Of a stretch of 64,000 nucleotides of DNA, positions 1 through 8,799 are shown piece after piece. Numbering within the stretch: the first letter of the stretch is position 1; every line of letters begins with the position of its first letter. Position numbers and translations under genes: made by a program. The notes beneath the pieces were generated by a model, which did not search any database, was not told where the DNA came from, and saw only the letters and a program-made list of their open reading frames with translations. Origin of the DNA: Bathynomus jamesi (lineage: Eukaryota > Arthropoda > Malacostraca > Isopoda > Cirolanidae); contig JAJOZX010005524.1 of assembly GCA_023014485.1 (NCBI GenBank), positions 168,501 through 232,500 on the forward strand, written 5' to 3'.

Positions 1-599
1 CAGAATCGGTTCAGTGTAACGGTGTGGTGTGGTATGACCTCAGATCAGGTTGTGGCCCGTTCCTTCTGCGCAACACCATGAATGCTGAGCGGTACCTTGC
101 TATGTTGCGAAACGAGGTCTGGCCGGTTGTCAGCACATGGGAGAACATCGACGATCTGATATTTATGCAAGATGGCGCCCCTCCGCACTTCGCTCTTGTT
201 GTCCGTGAGTGGATGGATGCCCACTTCCCTGGGCGTTGGATGGTCGTCGTGGTCCACATCAATGGCCAGCCAGGAGCCCCGACTTGACACCGTGCGACTT
301 CTTTCTTTGGGGGTGGGTAAAGGAAGAAGTCTACCGCACCAAACCGAGGACATTGGAAGAACTGGAGGACCGAATTCGGGAAGTCATGTCCTCCATCCCG
401 CCGGAGTTCCTGCTAAAGTCAGTGGACGCCATTCCTGGGCGGCTCCAGAAGCTGGTGGAAAGAGTTGGAGCCCACATTGAATTTTAGAGAAAACCTACCA
501 TGTATGCCTACCTTTTCATATTATTTCTTCTGAAATAAATGGATAATATACGTATTTTTTTACCAATCCAAAATAGGGAGCTACTTTCCGCCCACCCTG
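1..599 (+). mobile_element. IS630/Tc1/mariner element, 3' part, cut by window edge
   Basis: The right end is seen: the sequence CCGCCCACCCTG followed by a TA dinucleotide at 600-601, the usual terminus and target of this superfamily. The left end lies outside the window. It contains the C-terminal half of a transposase (24-487) and an AT-rich 3' untranslated stretch. Confidence 0.8.
24..487 (+). pseudogene. mariner-like transposase, C-terminal catalytic part, frameshifted
   Basis: DDE transposase that would cut and rejoin DNA at element ends in the nucleus. The first segment carries the second catalytic Asp in IFMQDGAPPHF. A one-base shift near position 240 moves the reading to a second frame with SPDLTPCDFFLWG, the third catalytic Asp region, then a C-terminal helix region ending GAHIEF. 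About 41 residues separate the two Asp residues, a spacing known for the DD41D group (rosa/Visitor type), but the shift makes this count approximate. The N-terminal DNA-binding domain and the first Asp lie beyond the window edge. Not functional as read. Confidence 0.8.
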
Positions 600-601
600 T
601 A

Positions 602-948
602 TATGTTGCTGAAATTGAGACCTTCAGGAAAGAGAAAAGTAGAGATAGAAAACAAAGAACGCAAAGATTGTTAAAATTATTACATTACTTCGATACTTTT
701 CATGTATGACTACTTTGATTTAAATGTGTCTCTTTTGCTAGGGTTGTTTAACCTCTTTCGCAACACTTACCTATTATAGGTCCGAAGTCCTCGAAGGGGC
801 TGACGACATAAATGAAAAATCTATTAAGTTCCCAGCCATACGATACGATTCACTCAACGAGCTTTGTCTTGTGACTACCATAAACACAACCCATAAAAGG
901 TAAAATAAACCGTGGTTACATAAACATCTAAAAGCTATACGGCAAAAA
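602..948. other. AT-rich spacer, no feature seen
   Basis: No coding similarity, repeat or RNA gene recognised between the end of the first element and the TIR at 951. Confidence 0.5.
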
Positions 949-1061
949 TACAGGATGTTTCAAAAGTCCGGAATCATAGGATTATTTATTTTTTAAATAT
1001 ATTATAATATGCCTTTCAACTTTTCAAATGTTTCGTGCGATGATTCCTCATTTCACGAAGG

Positions 1062-1100
<39 letters not shown>

Positions 1101-1106
1101 ACATAC

Positions 1107-2419
1107 ACATGGGGGGGGGCACTCAATATAGTTTGCCCCACCTTTTTTTTTTCTTTCCAAGTTTCCTTGTAAGTGCCAGAAATTTTGTACACAAGTAGTT
1201 ACATACCTTTTTAACAAGTTGTTTTTATTTTTCCACATAGTCTCCATCCTTTTCTACGGCTTTCCTCCACCTCGAAACAAGGGCCTTTATTCCTTGCTGG
1301 TAAAAGTCCGCTAGGTTCCGCTGGAGCCACCTTTTAACCTCCTCAACAATCTCATCGTCACTCTGAAACTTTCTTCCACGAATAGCATCCTCATTGTCCG
1401 AAACAAATGGAAGTCTGAAGGTGCCAGATCCTGGCTGTATGGAGGGTGGCCTCTCTTGTTTACAAACTGTTGTGGTCTTGTTATCGTGCAAAAGAAGGAC
1501 GTCTTCCAGTTTTCTCTCCGGTCGAACTCGCTTTATACGTCTCTGGAGTCTGTGTAGGGTAGCAATATATGCCTCTGAGTTGATTGTTTGTCCTTTCTTC
1601 ATCATGTCCATCAGAATCACCCCTTTCATGTCCCAGAAGATGATGGTCATAACCTTTCCTGCGGAGGGAGCCATTTTGAACTTTTTCTTGCGTGGGGAGT
1701 CTGCGTGATGCCACTCCATGGATTGGCGTTTTGTTTCAGGTTCAAAGTGGTGTACCCAAGTCTCATCCCCAGTCACAATTCATGAAAGGAAGTCATCCCC
1801 TTCTGTTTCGTATCGAACCAACGACTCGGAAGCAATTTCTTTTCTTTGGGCTTTGTGATCTTCAGTCAGTTGCCGAGGAACAAACCGTGAACACACTTTT
1901 GAGTATCCCAGTTGCTGAATTATCGTATTCACACTTCCTTCACTAATTCTTAGCTCCAGTGATAGCTCCTTGTATGTGACGCGCCGATTTGATCGAATGA
2001 TGCTGTTAGCACGTTGCACAGTGAGAGATGTCACAGCCGATGCCGGCCGACCGCTGTGGCTCATCATCGAGGCTGGCTCTCCCTCTCTCCGGTGATCTCA
2101 CACGTTTAGACCAGCGTCCAACTGGGCTTCGATCAACAACAGCATCTCCGTAAACGTTTTGTAGACGTTTGTGAATATTTCCAACTGTTTCCTTCTCTGC
2201 GGTTAAGAACTCGATAACAGTCAGACGCCATTTTCGAAACTGCGTTAACCATCGGTTTTATACAAGGGCGTTTAAAAGTAGTTTTATACAAGGAGGGGAG
2301 GTTCAAACTAGAAAAATCCGGTTATGTGAAGCGCAGAAAATTCAAACTTACGGCCCAAAAGACATTTCAGCCCATGGCTGAAAAAAAAGGATGGGGCAAA
2401 ATATATTGGTTGCCCCTAC
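1107..2419 (-). mobile_element. mariner element, copy 1
   Basis: Terminal inverted repeats GGGGCA-CTCAATATA-type at about 1110 and 2390-2419 flank a mariner transposase on the minus strand. A second copy of the same family lies at 54826-56199 and defines the ends better. The left end here merges with a G run and a GT microsatellite, so that boundary is approximate. Confidence 0.85.
1225..2231 (-). pseudogene. mariner transposase, frameshifted and deleted
   Basis: Start chosen at the MASD-type methionine (codon 2229-2231), equivalent to the start in the copy at 55998. The N-terminal HTH part includes a GRPASAVTS linker. The catalytic part includes TGDETWVHHF (first Asp region), WHHADSPRKKKFK and VLLLHDN (second Asp). 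The sequence then breaks: the ARPH following DN and the SPDLAPSD third-Asp region are lost or out of frame. About 27 bases near the N-terminus are also missing relative to copy 2. Dead gene; the family acts as a DDD cut-and-paste transposase. Confidence 0.85.
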
Positions 2420-2544
2420 TATATATATAATCTGTATGTATAATATATATATGTAGACATGAAAAATATTTCCTATAATTCCGGATCCTTGAAACACCCT
2501 GTATTTAATCTATAAACACGTCAAAAAAGGCACAATGTCCCAAT

Positions 2545-3600
2545 AAATTTACATCAAATACAAACTAAATACCCTAATCAAAAAAGAAAAAAAATCAGAG
2601 TATTGCAACAATAAATTTGAGGAATGCAAAGCCGATTCTAAGAAACAAGGGAAACTTATCAATGAAACTTTACATAGGAAGAAAGAACAAAGTTGTTTTC
2701 CCACAAATATAACAATAAATAATACCATCTATACCGGACCATTAGATATAGCCAATCATCTAAATAAGTACTTCGCTACCGTAGGAAAAAATACAGCTGA
2801 TCTTATAGCGCCCTCGACATGCAGCTACAAAGAATATCTTGATAATCCCCCAGTTCATATTTTCTCGTTCTCTCCTCTCTCTCAGAAGTGTCAAAACGGC
2901 TATTTCCATCCTTAAAAATAAATCCTGTCACGTTTATTATATTCCAAACTTTGTCTTTAAATACTGCTCAGATACTTTATCTCTCCCTTTATCAATATAT
3001 TTAACTCATCTCTTCGTCATGGTATTTTCCCTGACGTACTTAAAAAGGCACGAGTTTGTTCAGTATTCAAATCAGGAAAAAAATCACTACTATCGAATTA
3101 ATTATCGGCCTATATCCATCTTGCCTACATTAGGAAAAACATTTCGAGGAAAATAGCCTCATATCGAAGTATCAATTTGGTTTAAATAGGGCCATAAAAT
3201 AAGCGACGCGAGTTCAACCGTATTAGATGTGCTATATAAAACATCAATAATAACGAGTCTTCCGTTCTCCTGTTTGTGGACCTATCAAAAGCCTTTGCTA
3301 CAATCTCCCACGACATACCTATAAATTAGCTCATTATGGCATAAATAACGTTGCTCTAAATAGGTTCAAATCATATCTCTACAACAGAAGCCAATACATC
3401 AAACTAACTAAATGTCACACACGGAGTTCCACAAGGAAGCATTTTGGGCCCCCTAGTATTTCTGATCTACATAAATGACTTTCACAACTCTCGTAACGGA
3501 AAAGGTTTCCAATATGCGAATGACACATCCTTTATATGTGACTGGCTGAAAGCCAACAAATTATCACTGGGGAACAAATTTCAACTTTTTGTCTATTGAA
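2545..3600 (+). pseudogene. non-LTR retrotransposon (LINE) reverse transcriptase, 5' part
   Basis: Several frames together read as LINE ORF2. LNKYFATVGKN (about 2762) is the pre-RT linker. FVDLSKAF (about 3276) is RT motif A. GVPQGSILGPLVFLIYIND (3424-3480) is the RT B region, followed by YANDTSF, where the catalytic FADD has become YAND. The protein would reverse-transcribe its own RNA at a nicked target. Stops, frameshifts and the D-to-N change show it is dead. The reading resumes at 6536 after the transposon at 3610-6515. Confidence 0.85.
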
Positions 3601-3617
3601 TTAGATTTGACAGTTAG

Positions 3618-3685
3618 TTCTAGGTAATTTGGGTGCGCTGAGCACGAATTCTTACTCGGTTTTGCTCTATCAGGTCCTGATTTTG
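3618..3685 (+). repeat. left terminal inverted repeat
   Basis: Pairs with 6437-6505 in inverted orientation with only scattered mismatches. It includes GGTAATTTGGGTGCGCTGA and ATCAGGTCCTGATT, the latter itself partly palindromic. Confidence 0.85.
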
Positions 3686-3975
3686 CTCAACACCCCCTCC
3701 TCTTTCGTCGTATTCATAAAAAGGTTTTTTTCTCAATACTCGCTGTCTTTTTGCAGTTACACATTATGCAACTAGGTTTTTATCTAGGTATTTGTACCTA
3801 TTGTTATGGTATTGTTGTATTATGTATATTTTTATATGTAACACCCTAAAAATATTTTTCATTTTGTCATTTTTAACCCATTTTAATATTAGTAAATTAA
3901 GCTAAAAATATCATAGAATTCTAAATTTTCTCGAGCGTTCCTGTTCTCTGTAGAGTATTCTAGAGGGACAACTAA

Positions 3976-3985
3976 AATATATAAA
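3976..3985 (+). promoter_or_regulatory. candidate TATA box of the transposon gene
   Basis: TATATAAAAG lies about 330 bases upstream of the proposed start codon, followed about 40 bases later by an AATCAATCAGTCAGTCAGTT tract with initiator-like CAGT. The position inside the 5' TIR side fits a transposase promoter. This is inference from sequence only. Confidence 0.4.
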
Positions 3986-4312
3986 AGCGACTCGTTTCCA
4001 GAGTTAATCTCAATCAATCAGTCAGTCAGTTGAGTTAGTTAATTAAGTTTGGGCATTAACATAATTTTGAATTGGCATATGATTTAGTGAGTAATTTTGT
4101 CATCGTGATTTAATATAGTTAATTTAATTAGACGTAATTTATATTGTACCTACTCATCCGTGTTTCTAGTTTAATTTCATAGATTGTAAGTACCTATTTC
4201 ATAATAAGTACCTATTTAAACTAATTTTTGTGTTTATATTTCAGATTTTCTTAAATTTATATGAATTAAGGGCTTTAAATACCTTTACAAATTGGCAGAA
4301 CAATCAAGCAAT

Positions 4313-6266
4313 ATGTCATCAAGCACTAGAAAGTTCAAATGCAAAAAACAACCCTGATTCCTTCTGTTATATATGTGGAAATTTTACACTTCCACATCAA
4401 CGAGCAAATATAACTGACTTCGTAAAAAGAGCTTACTTAGCTTATTTTGGCATAAAACTGGGGGACCAAGATAAATCGTGGGCTCCACATAAAGCCTGCA
4501 CTATATGCATTGAAAGACTGCGACATTGGACGAAGGGTTCGGATTCAAAAATACCTTTTGGAGTTCCGATGGTAAGTTTATGATTTCATAAAACTACGTA
4601 ATTTAATCACTAGTATACTGTAACTTACCTAAATGTAATTGTAACTTAGGTACATAAACAAAAATTTACAGAAAATGTTTATAAGAATCTCAAATATTGC
4701 ATAAGGTTGAAACACATAGAAATGTTAAATGTTTGGGTGATAACTTTTGATAAAATTCATAAAAACAAGTCTCTCGTCGCTTTTGTTAACGCTTTACAAT
4801 TTTTTTCCATATCAGGTGTGGCGAGAGCCTACTAACCACGAGACCGATTGCTACCTTTGCTTTGTCAAGACTTCGGGCTTCACTAAGAAAAATAAACATT
4901 GTATCGAGTACCCAAATTTCGACACCGCGATACGACCTGTGCTACATTCAAATGAGATCCCCATTCCAAAATTTAAGGGTCTGCCAACTCAAGAATTAGT
5001 TGAAGATGTTCCTGAAAATATTGTTATGCACTTTGAGGAGTCAGACACCGATTTTGACCCCAGCGTATTTGAAAGTCAAAACGATCCGCAAAAGTTTAAC
5101 CAGGCCGAGTTGAATGATCTTGTAAGGGATCTAAATTTGCCAAAAAAGGCTGCGGAAATTTTAGCTTCAAGACTTAAAGAGAAAAACTTGCTTACTTCAA
5201 ACACATACATTTCATTTTACAGAAAAGAGAAGAAGAACTTGTTAAATATTTTAGAACAGAGGATAGTTTAGTATATTGCTGCGACATAGTTGGTTTGTTA
5301 AAGAAGATGGGGGTTGAGTCTTACGATGCAAATGATTGGCGCTTGTTTTTAGACAGTTCGAAAAGAAGTCTTAAGTGTGTGTTGTTGCATAATGGCAATC
5401 TATACGGCTCGATACCGATTGGGCACTCAACAAAATTAAAAGAAAAGTATGAACATATAGAAAAGGTTTTAAATCTTATCAAATATAGGGAGCACGAGTG
5501 GATCATATGTGTTGACTTAAAAATGGTTAATTTTCTGCTAGGACAACAAGAAGGGTATACTAAATATCCCTGCTTCCTTTGCTTATGGGACAGCAGAGCC
5601 AAGGAAGAACATTATTTCAAACAAATCTGGCCAGCACGAACATCACTTACTGTCGGAGAAAAAAACGTAATTAATCCACCTTTAGTGAGCAGAGATAAAA
5701 TCATATTTCCTCCTCTGCATATAAAACTAGGCCTCATTAAACAATATGTAAAAGCTTTAGATACGAACGGCGAGTGTTTCAAATACATAACTTCAAAATT
5801 TCCAAGTTTAAGTTATGAAAAAATCAAGGCGGGAATTTTCGACGGTCCACAAATAAGAACAATGATTAAAGACAGCAATTTTCCTAATGTCATGAATGAA
5901 CGCGAAAAAAATGGCTGGTTCTCATTCGTGGACTTGATAGAAAACCTTTTAGGCAATTATAGGGCAGATAACTACGAAGAAATCGTAAAAAAACTTTTAA
6001 GGGACTACAAAGAGTTAGGTTGCAATATGAGCATAAAAATGCATTTTTTGAATAGCCATCTTGACCAATTTCCAAGTAATTTAGGTGATGTAAGTGACGA
6101 ACAAGGGGAGAGATTCCACCAAGATATCAAAATTATGGAGGAACGGTACCAAGGCCGCTGGGATTCCCACATGATGGCTGATTACTGCTGGTGCTTGAAA
6201 AGAGACCTGCCATCAACAAGCAAATACGCTAGAAAGTCTTACAAAAGAAAGTTTTTGCCACAGTGA
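4313..6266 (+). pseudogene. transposase-like protein (SDEQGERFHQDI family), one intron, two frameshifts
   Basis: Start taken at ATG 4313 (MSSSTRKFKC), matching the MPRQCKNDPDKFCFVCG start of the copy at 42943. An extra A in an A-run near 4340 breaks exon 1. Exon 1 carries two Cys pairs (FCYICG, CTIC) resembling a zinc module and GDQDKSWAPHK. A clean GT-AG intron runs 4572-4815 and joins ...GVPM to VWREPTNHETDCYLC. A second shift in an A-rich run near 5225 precedes EDSLVYCCDIVG. The long 3' part has WIICVDLKMVNFLLGQQ, CFLCLWDS, PPLHIKLGLI, then LNSHLDQFPSNLG and SDEQGERFHQDI with conserved acidic residues that could be a DDE/RNase-H-like site. Role as the transposase is inferred from position between TIRs. 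I cannot name the superfamily. Confidence 0.75.
4572..4815 (+). other. spliceosomal intron of the transposase-like gene
   Basis: Donor G|GTAAGT after the PM codons and acceptor TTTTTTCCATATCAG| before GTGTGG. Removing it restores the GVPMVWREP reading that is continuous (AIPMIWREP) in the copy at 42943-44256, which lacks the intron. Confidence 0.8.
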
Positions 6267-6436
6267 AAGCTTCATATCTGTTTGTTTTTTATTTTAAGTC
6301 ATTTCTATCGTTATAATGTAATTTTACTGTAGTTTGAACTGCTTGTATTCATGAAACTTGAAAAAAAAATTTAACACACGACTTAATTTTTTAGTCCTAA
6401 TTTGAAAAATCTGGAAAATGGCACATAGGCTGTCGA

Positions 6437-6505
6437 CAAGAATCAGGACCTGATAGAGCCAAACCGAGTTGAAATTCGTATTCAGCGCACCCAAATTACC
6501 TAGAA
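6437..6505 (-). repeat. right terminal inverted repeat
   Basis: Inverted partner of 3618-3685; ends in CCCAAATTACCTAGAA. Confidence 0.85.
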
Positions 6506-6535
6506 TCAAGTGTCAGATATCATTCAATAAAATAC

Positions 6536-7252
6536 GTGTTGGCCAGTGAATTATCCTTAAATAAAATCAAAACCTACTTCCTGCTAATCACAAAAATTAA
6601 AAAAATACCAGACTCCAATATTATTGTTGACTTGCCCTTGATATCGCGCGTCACTGAAGGGAAATTATTAGTAGTTGTGCTTGATGACAAATTATCCTTT
6701 CATCAATATATTGAAAATATAAATCATAAACTATTGAAATTCTCGTCTATACTAACAAAATTATATTTCCTTCCCACAAATACATTTACAACGCTATACT
6801 TTTCTGTTATTTAGCCATATCTCGCGTACATTATTACCGTTACGGGAGTGCAAGTGATTATAATTATCATCAACCCTTTAATCATAAATCAGAAGAGAAT
6901 TATTAGAAAAATAACCAGGAATGATTATTATGCTCAAGAATCTTCAAACAACTGTGTATATTAAAATTTAGATATGTGAAATACAGATGTGCTCCCTAAT
7001 GTTCAGAGTTACAAAACAATCTGCTCCGACCATATTAGTCGAGAATGTAATGAACAATCAGATACGACACGAACATCAAAAAAGTATATGGAGAGTGAAT
7101 ATATCTCAAAGGCAAACTATATTCTTCACTGTAATAAAAATTCTTACACTTATTTAGCGGTGGAATTATATGGAACGATCTACCGAATGAATTAAAAACA
7201 ATTAAGGCTCTCTCATCTTTTATAAAGCAATTAAAACTTAACAAATTCTAAA
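6536..7252 (+). pseudogene. LINE reverse transcriptase, 3' part
   Basis: This continues the LINE interrupted by the transposon. LASELSLNKIKTYF is the RT thumb region (usual form WL..NKLSLN..KT). VVLDDKLSFHQYIENI follows, then LPTNTFTTLYFSVI and, after shifts, the C-terminal signature NDLPNELKTIKALSSF close to 7220. Several stops. The 3' UTR probably runs to about 7440 but no tail is clear. Confidence 0.75.
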
Positions 7253-7585
7253 GAGAGTGAAGGCACTCCTTTCTTTCTCCTTGATAAAATTCTCGTCCTC
7301 CTCCTCCTCCTAAAAATCTCTCTCACTTTTCATCACACTTGACATTTCATTATTCTTTGTACAAAGAGTCTAATAAAAATATATGTCCTAGTCTGTAAGT
7401 TCCTTTTAGTATTCAATTCTATTATAAAAATCTATAAAAATCTTGTAATATCAATTATATAATTATATCTAATTAGTAGCTTTCAGTCTGGAAAGTGTGC
7501 ACGCTTGCTAAAGGCAGTTTACAACTGTATACAGCATCTGTATTTAATAATAAAATTATACTCATCTATGAAACTTGTGTGTGTG

Positions 7586-7587
<2 letters not shown>

Positions 7588-7617
<30 letters not shown>
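7588..7617. repeat. (AT)n microsatellite
   Basis: Simple AT repeat just outside the Penelope-like element, a likely insertion target or product of slippage. Confidence 0.9.
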
Positions 7618-7621
<4 letters not shown>

Positions 7622-7666
7622 TGAAAATAAGAGGACGAGAAGGTGGTACATGTTTATTAAACAGAC

Positions 7667-7694
7667 GTTTCAGAAATTGAATTTCCATCATCAG
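7667..7694 (-). ncRNA. hammerhead-ribozyme-like motif in PLE terminal repeat
   Basis: On the minus strand CTGATGA is followed by a 6-bp stem (GGAAAT/ATTTCT, one G-U pair) with loop TCA, then GAAAC. These are the conserved core boxes and stem II of a hammerhead. Hammerheads are known in Penelope-like elements. Stems I and III are short and were not folded, so cleavage is not established. Confidence 0.6.
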
Positions 7695-8037
7695 TGCTAA
7701 GAAATAAAAAAATAAGTGAACAAATATATATATATAGTAAAAGATTTGGTTAATATTCGTCTTTTCACCCGTTCACGCGCGGTTAAAACAGTACAATATA
7801 TTGGATTGCCATTCAAAACTGACTAAGAAAATATATATCTTATGTCGTGCAAATTTGTTCAAATGTACTTTTTTTAATAAAATATATTCCATGTTTTGGC
7901 TATAATGTACTTTTTTTCATAAAATATTTTTCCTGATTTGGCTATTTTTTCGCTACTCTGCGACTTAATTAATTTGTTGGGTTTTGTTCTTTTTTTTTTC
8001 TAATTGGATTCAGTTTAGTGGTGTTTGTGATTGAATT

Positions 8038-8205
8038 ATGACCTGCCATTCGTGTGATTTTGACTTTGAGAACTTGATTCGTCATGTGCCCTAGATGAAG
8101 ACAAAGGATTGGATGTTTTTATCAATTACGGCGTTATTCTCTCATCCTTAACTTGCCCGAAATGTGATGGTGAGTGCCTAATACGAAAAGATCAGAAGAT
8201 ATTTA
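8038..8205 (+). pseudogene. N-terminal fragment of ISXO2/Merlin-like transposase
   Basis: Two frames give a reading like the start of an ISXO2-type transposase: DEDKGLDVFINYGVI, then LTCPKCDGECLIRKDQ. CPKC followed by a basic stretch matches the zinc ribbon that precedes the DDE domain in this family. The rest of the gene is missing and is replaced by the tandem array. A C-terminal fragment of the same superfamily is at 63065-63379. Confidence 0.55.
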
Positions 8206-8228
8206 GGTGAAATAACTAATATTAACCT

Positions 8229-8396
8229 GTTAGGTCAACTGAATGCCCGGTTAGGTCAACTGAATGCCCGGTTAGGTCAACTGAATGCCCGGTTAGGTCA
8301 ACTGAATGCCCGGTTAGGTCAACTGAATGCCCGGTTAGGTTAATTGAGTGCCCGGTTAGGTTAATTGAGTGCCCGGTTAGGTCAACTGTACACCCT
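8229..8396 (+). repeat. 21-bp tandem array, about 8 units
   Basis: Unit GGTTAGGTCAACTGAATGCCC repeated head to tail with drift toward GGTTAATTGAGTGCCC in the last units. The same unit recurs as three degenerate copies at 47816-47885, inside another foldback element. Confidence 0.9.
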
Positions 8397-8442
8397 TGAT
8401 GATTGGTTAGGTTAAGTCGTGATATTTTCGTTAGTTTAAATG

Positions 8443-8632
8443 AAAATGATGAGAGCAAACTTTTCTTGTTAATTTTGAGGTCTTTTGTACGAAACTGCCA
8501 TCCGTTTCCTGTGCAAATGCGTAGTTTCCGAGATGACGATATCTCGAAAACTATGCATTTGCACAGGGAACGGATGGCAGACTCGTGCAAAACACCTCAA
8601 AATTGACCAGAAAAGTTTGTTCTCATCATAAA
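8443..8632. repeat. long imperfect hairpin inside the Merlin-like element
   Basis: Arms of about 85 bp face each other around GACGATATC near 8540. CTGCCATCCGTTTCCTGTGC on the left is answered by GCACAGGGAACGGATGGCAG on the right. Confidence 0.85.
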
Positions 8633-8799
8633 AACAGACTGGGTGTGAAAATGAATAATTACCAAAGATTTTATGCAGTATATTACAGTCTTATGATAAT
8701 AATTTAAAATTAAAATTAAAAAAGAAAAAAGTACATAAAATGTAGAGCGGTAAGATATATAAATAAATGTTATCGGATGAAACGAATATTGAAAATAAA

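Larger units (their letters stand above)
951..2501. mobile_element. TA-flanked TIR element (IS630/Tc1/mariner type) hosting a mariner
   Basis: The outer ends match in inverted orientation: CAGGATGTTTCAAAAGTCCG at 951 and the reverse complement of the sequence ending ...GAAACACCCTG at 2501. Both are flanked by TA (949-950 and 2502-2503). The interior that is not mariner is short and AT-rich, so this is probably a non-autonomous element (MITE) into which the mariner at 1107-2419 jumped. Confidence 0.75.
3610..6515 (+). mobile_element. DNA transposon with ~65-bp TIRs, superfamily unassigned
   Basis: The ends are inverted repeats of about 65 bp (3618-3685 and 6437-6505) sharing GGTAATTTGGGTGCGCTGA and CTCTATCAGGTCCTGATT. 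Similarity continues weakly outward to a shared TGACA, so the exact tips and the target duplication are unclear. It sits inside a LINE, which proves mobility. The single gene inside (4313-6266) has an intron and belongs to a family seen in many arthropods. Confidence 0.8.
7748..8663 (+). mobile_element. Merlin-like (IS1016/ISXO2-type) non-autonomous element
   Basis: Exact 8-bp target duplication AAAGATTT (7740-7747 and 8664-8671). The inverted ends begin GGTTAATATTC and, reversed, GGTAATTATTC. The uninterrupted inverted PLE end at about 10940 shows the empty site, which confirms the insertion. Inside are the start of a transposase-like reading (8038-8205), a 21-bp tandem array and a long hairpin. 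GG termini, 8-bp TSD and the zinc-ribbon start fit Merlin; this assignment is inferred. Confidence 0.7.

Noticed and set aside
8229..8396. Possible CRISPR-like array
   Set aside because: Units are contiguous 21-bp repeats without unique spacers, in a eukaryotic transposon.
8222..8590. Open frame with repeated TGHSVDL peptides on the minus strand
   Set aside because: Translation of the 21-bp tandem array; the unit length is a multiple of three, so it stays open by chance.
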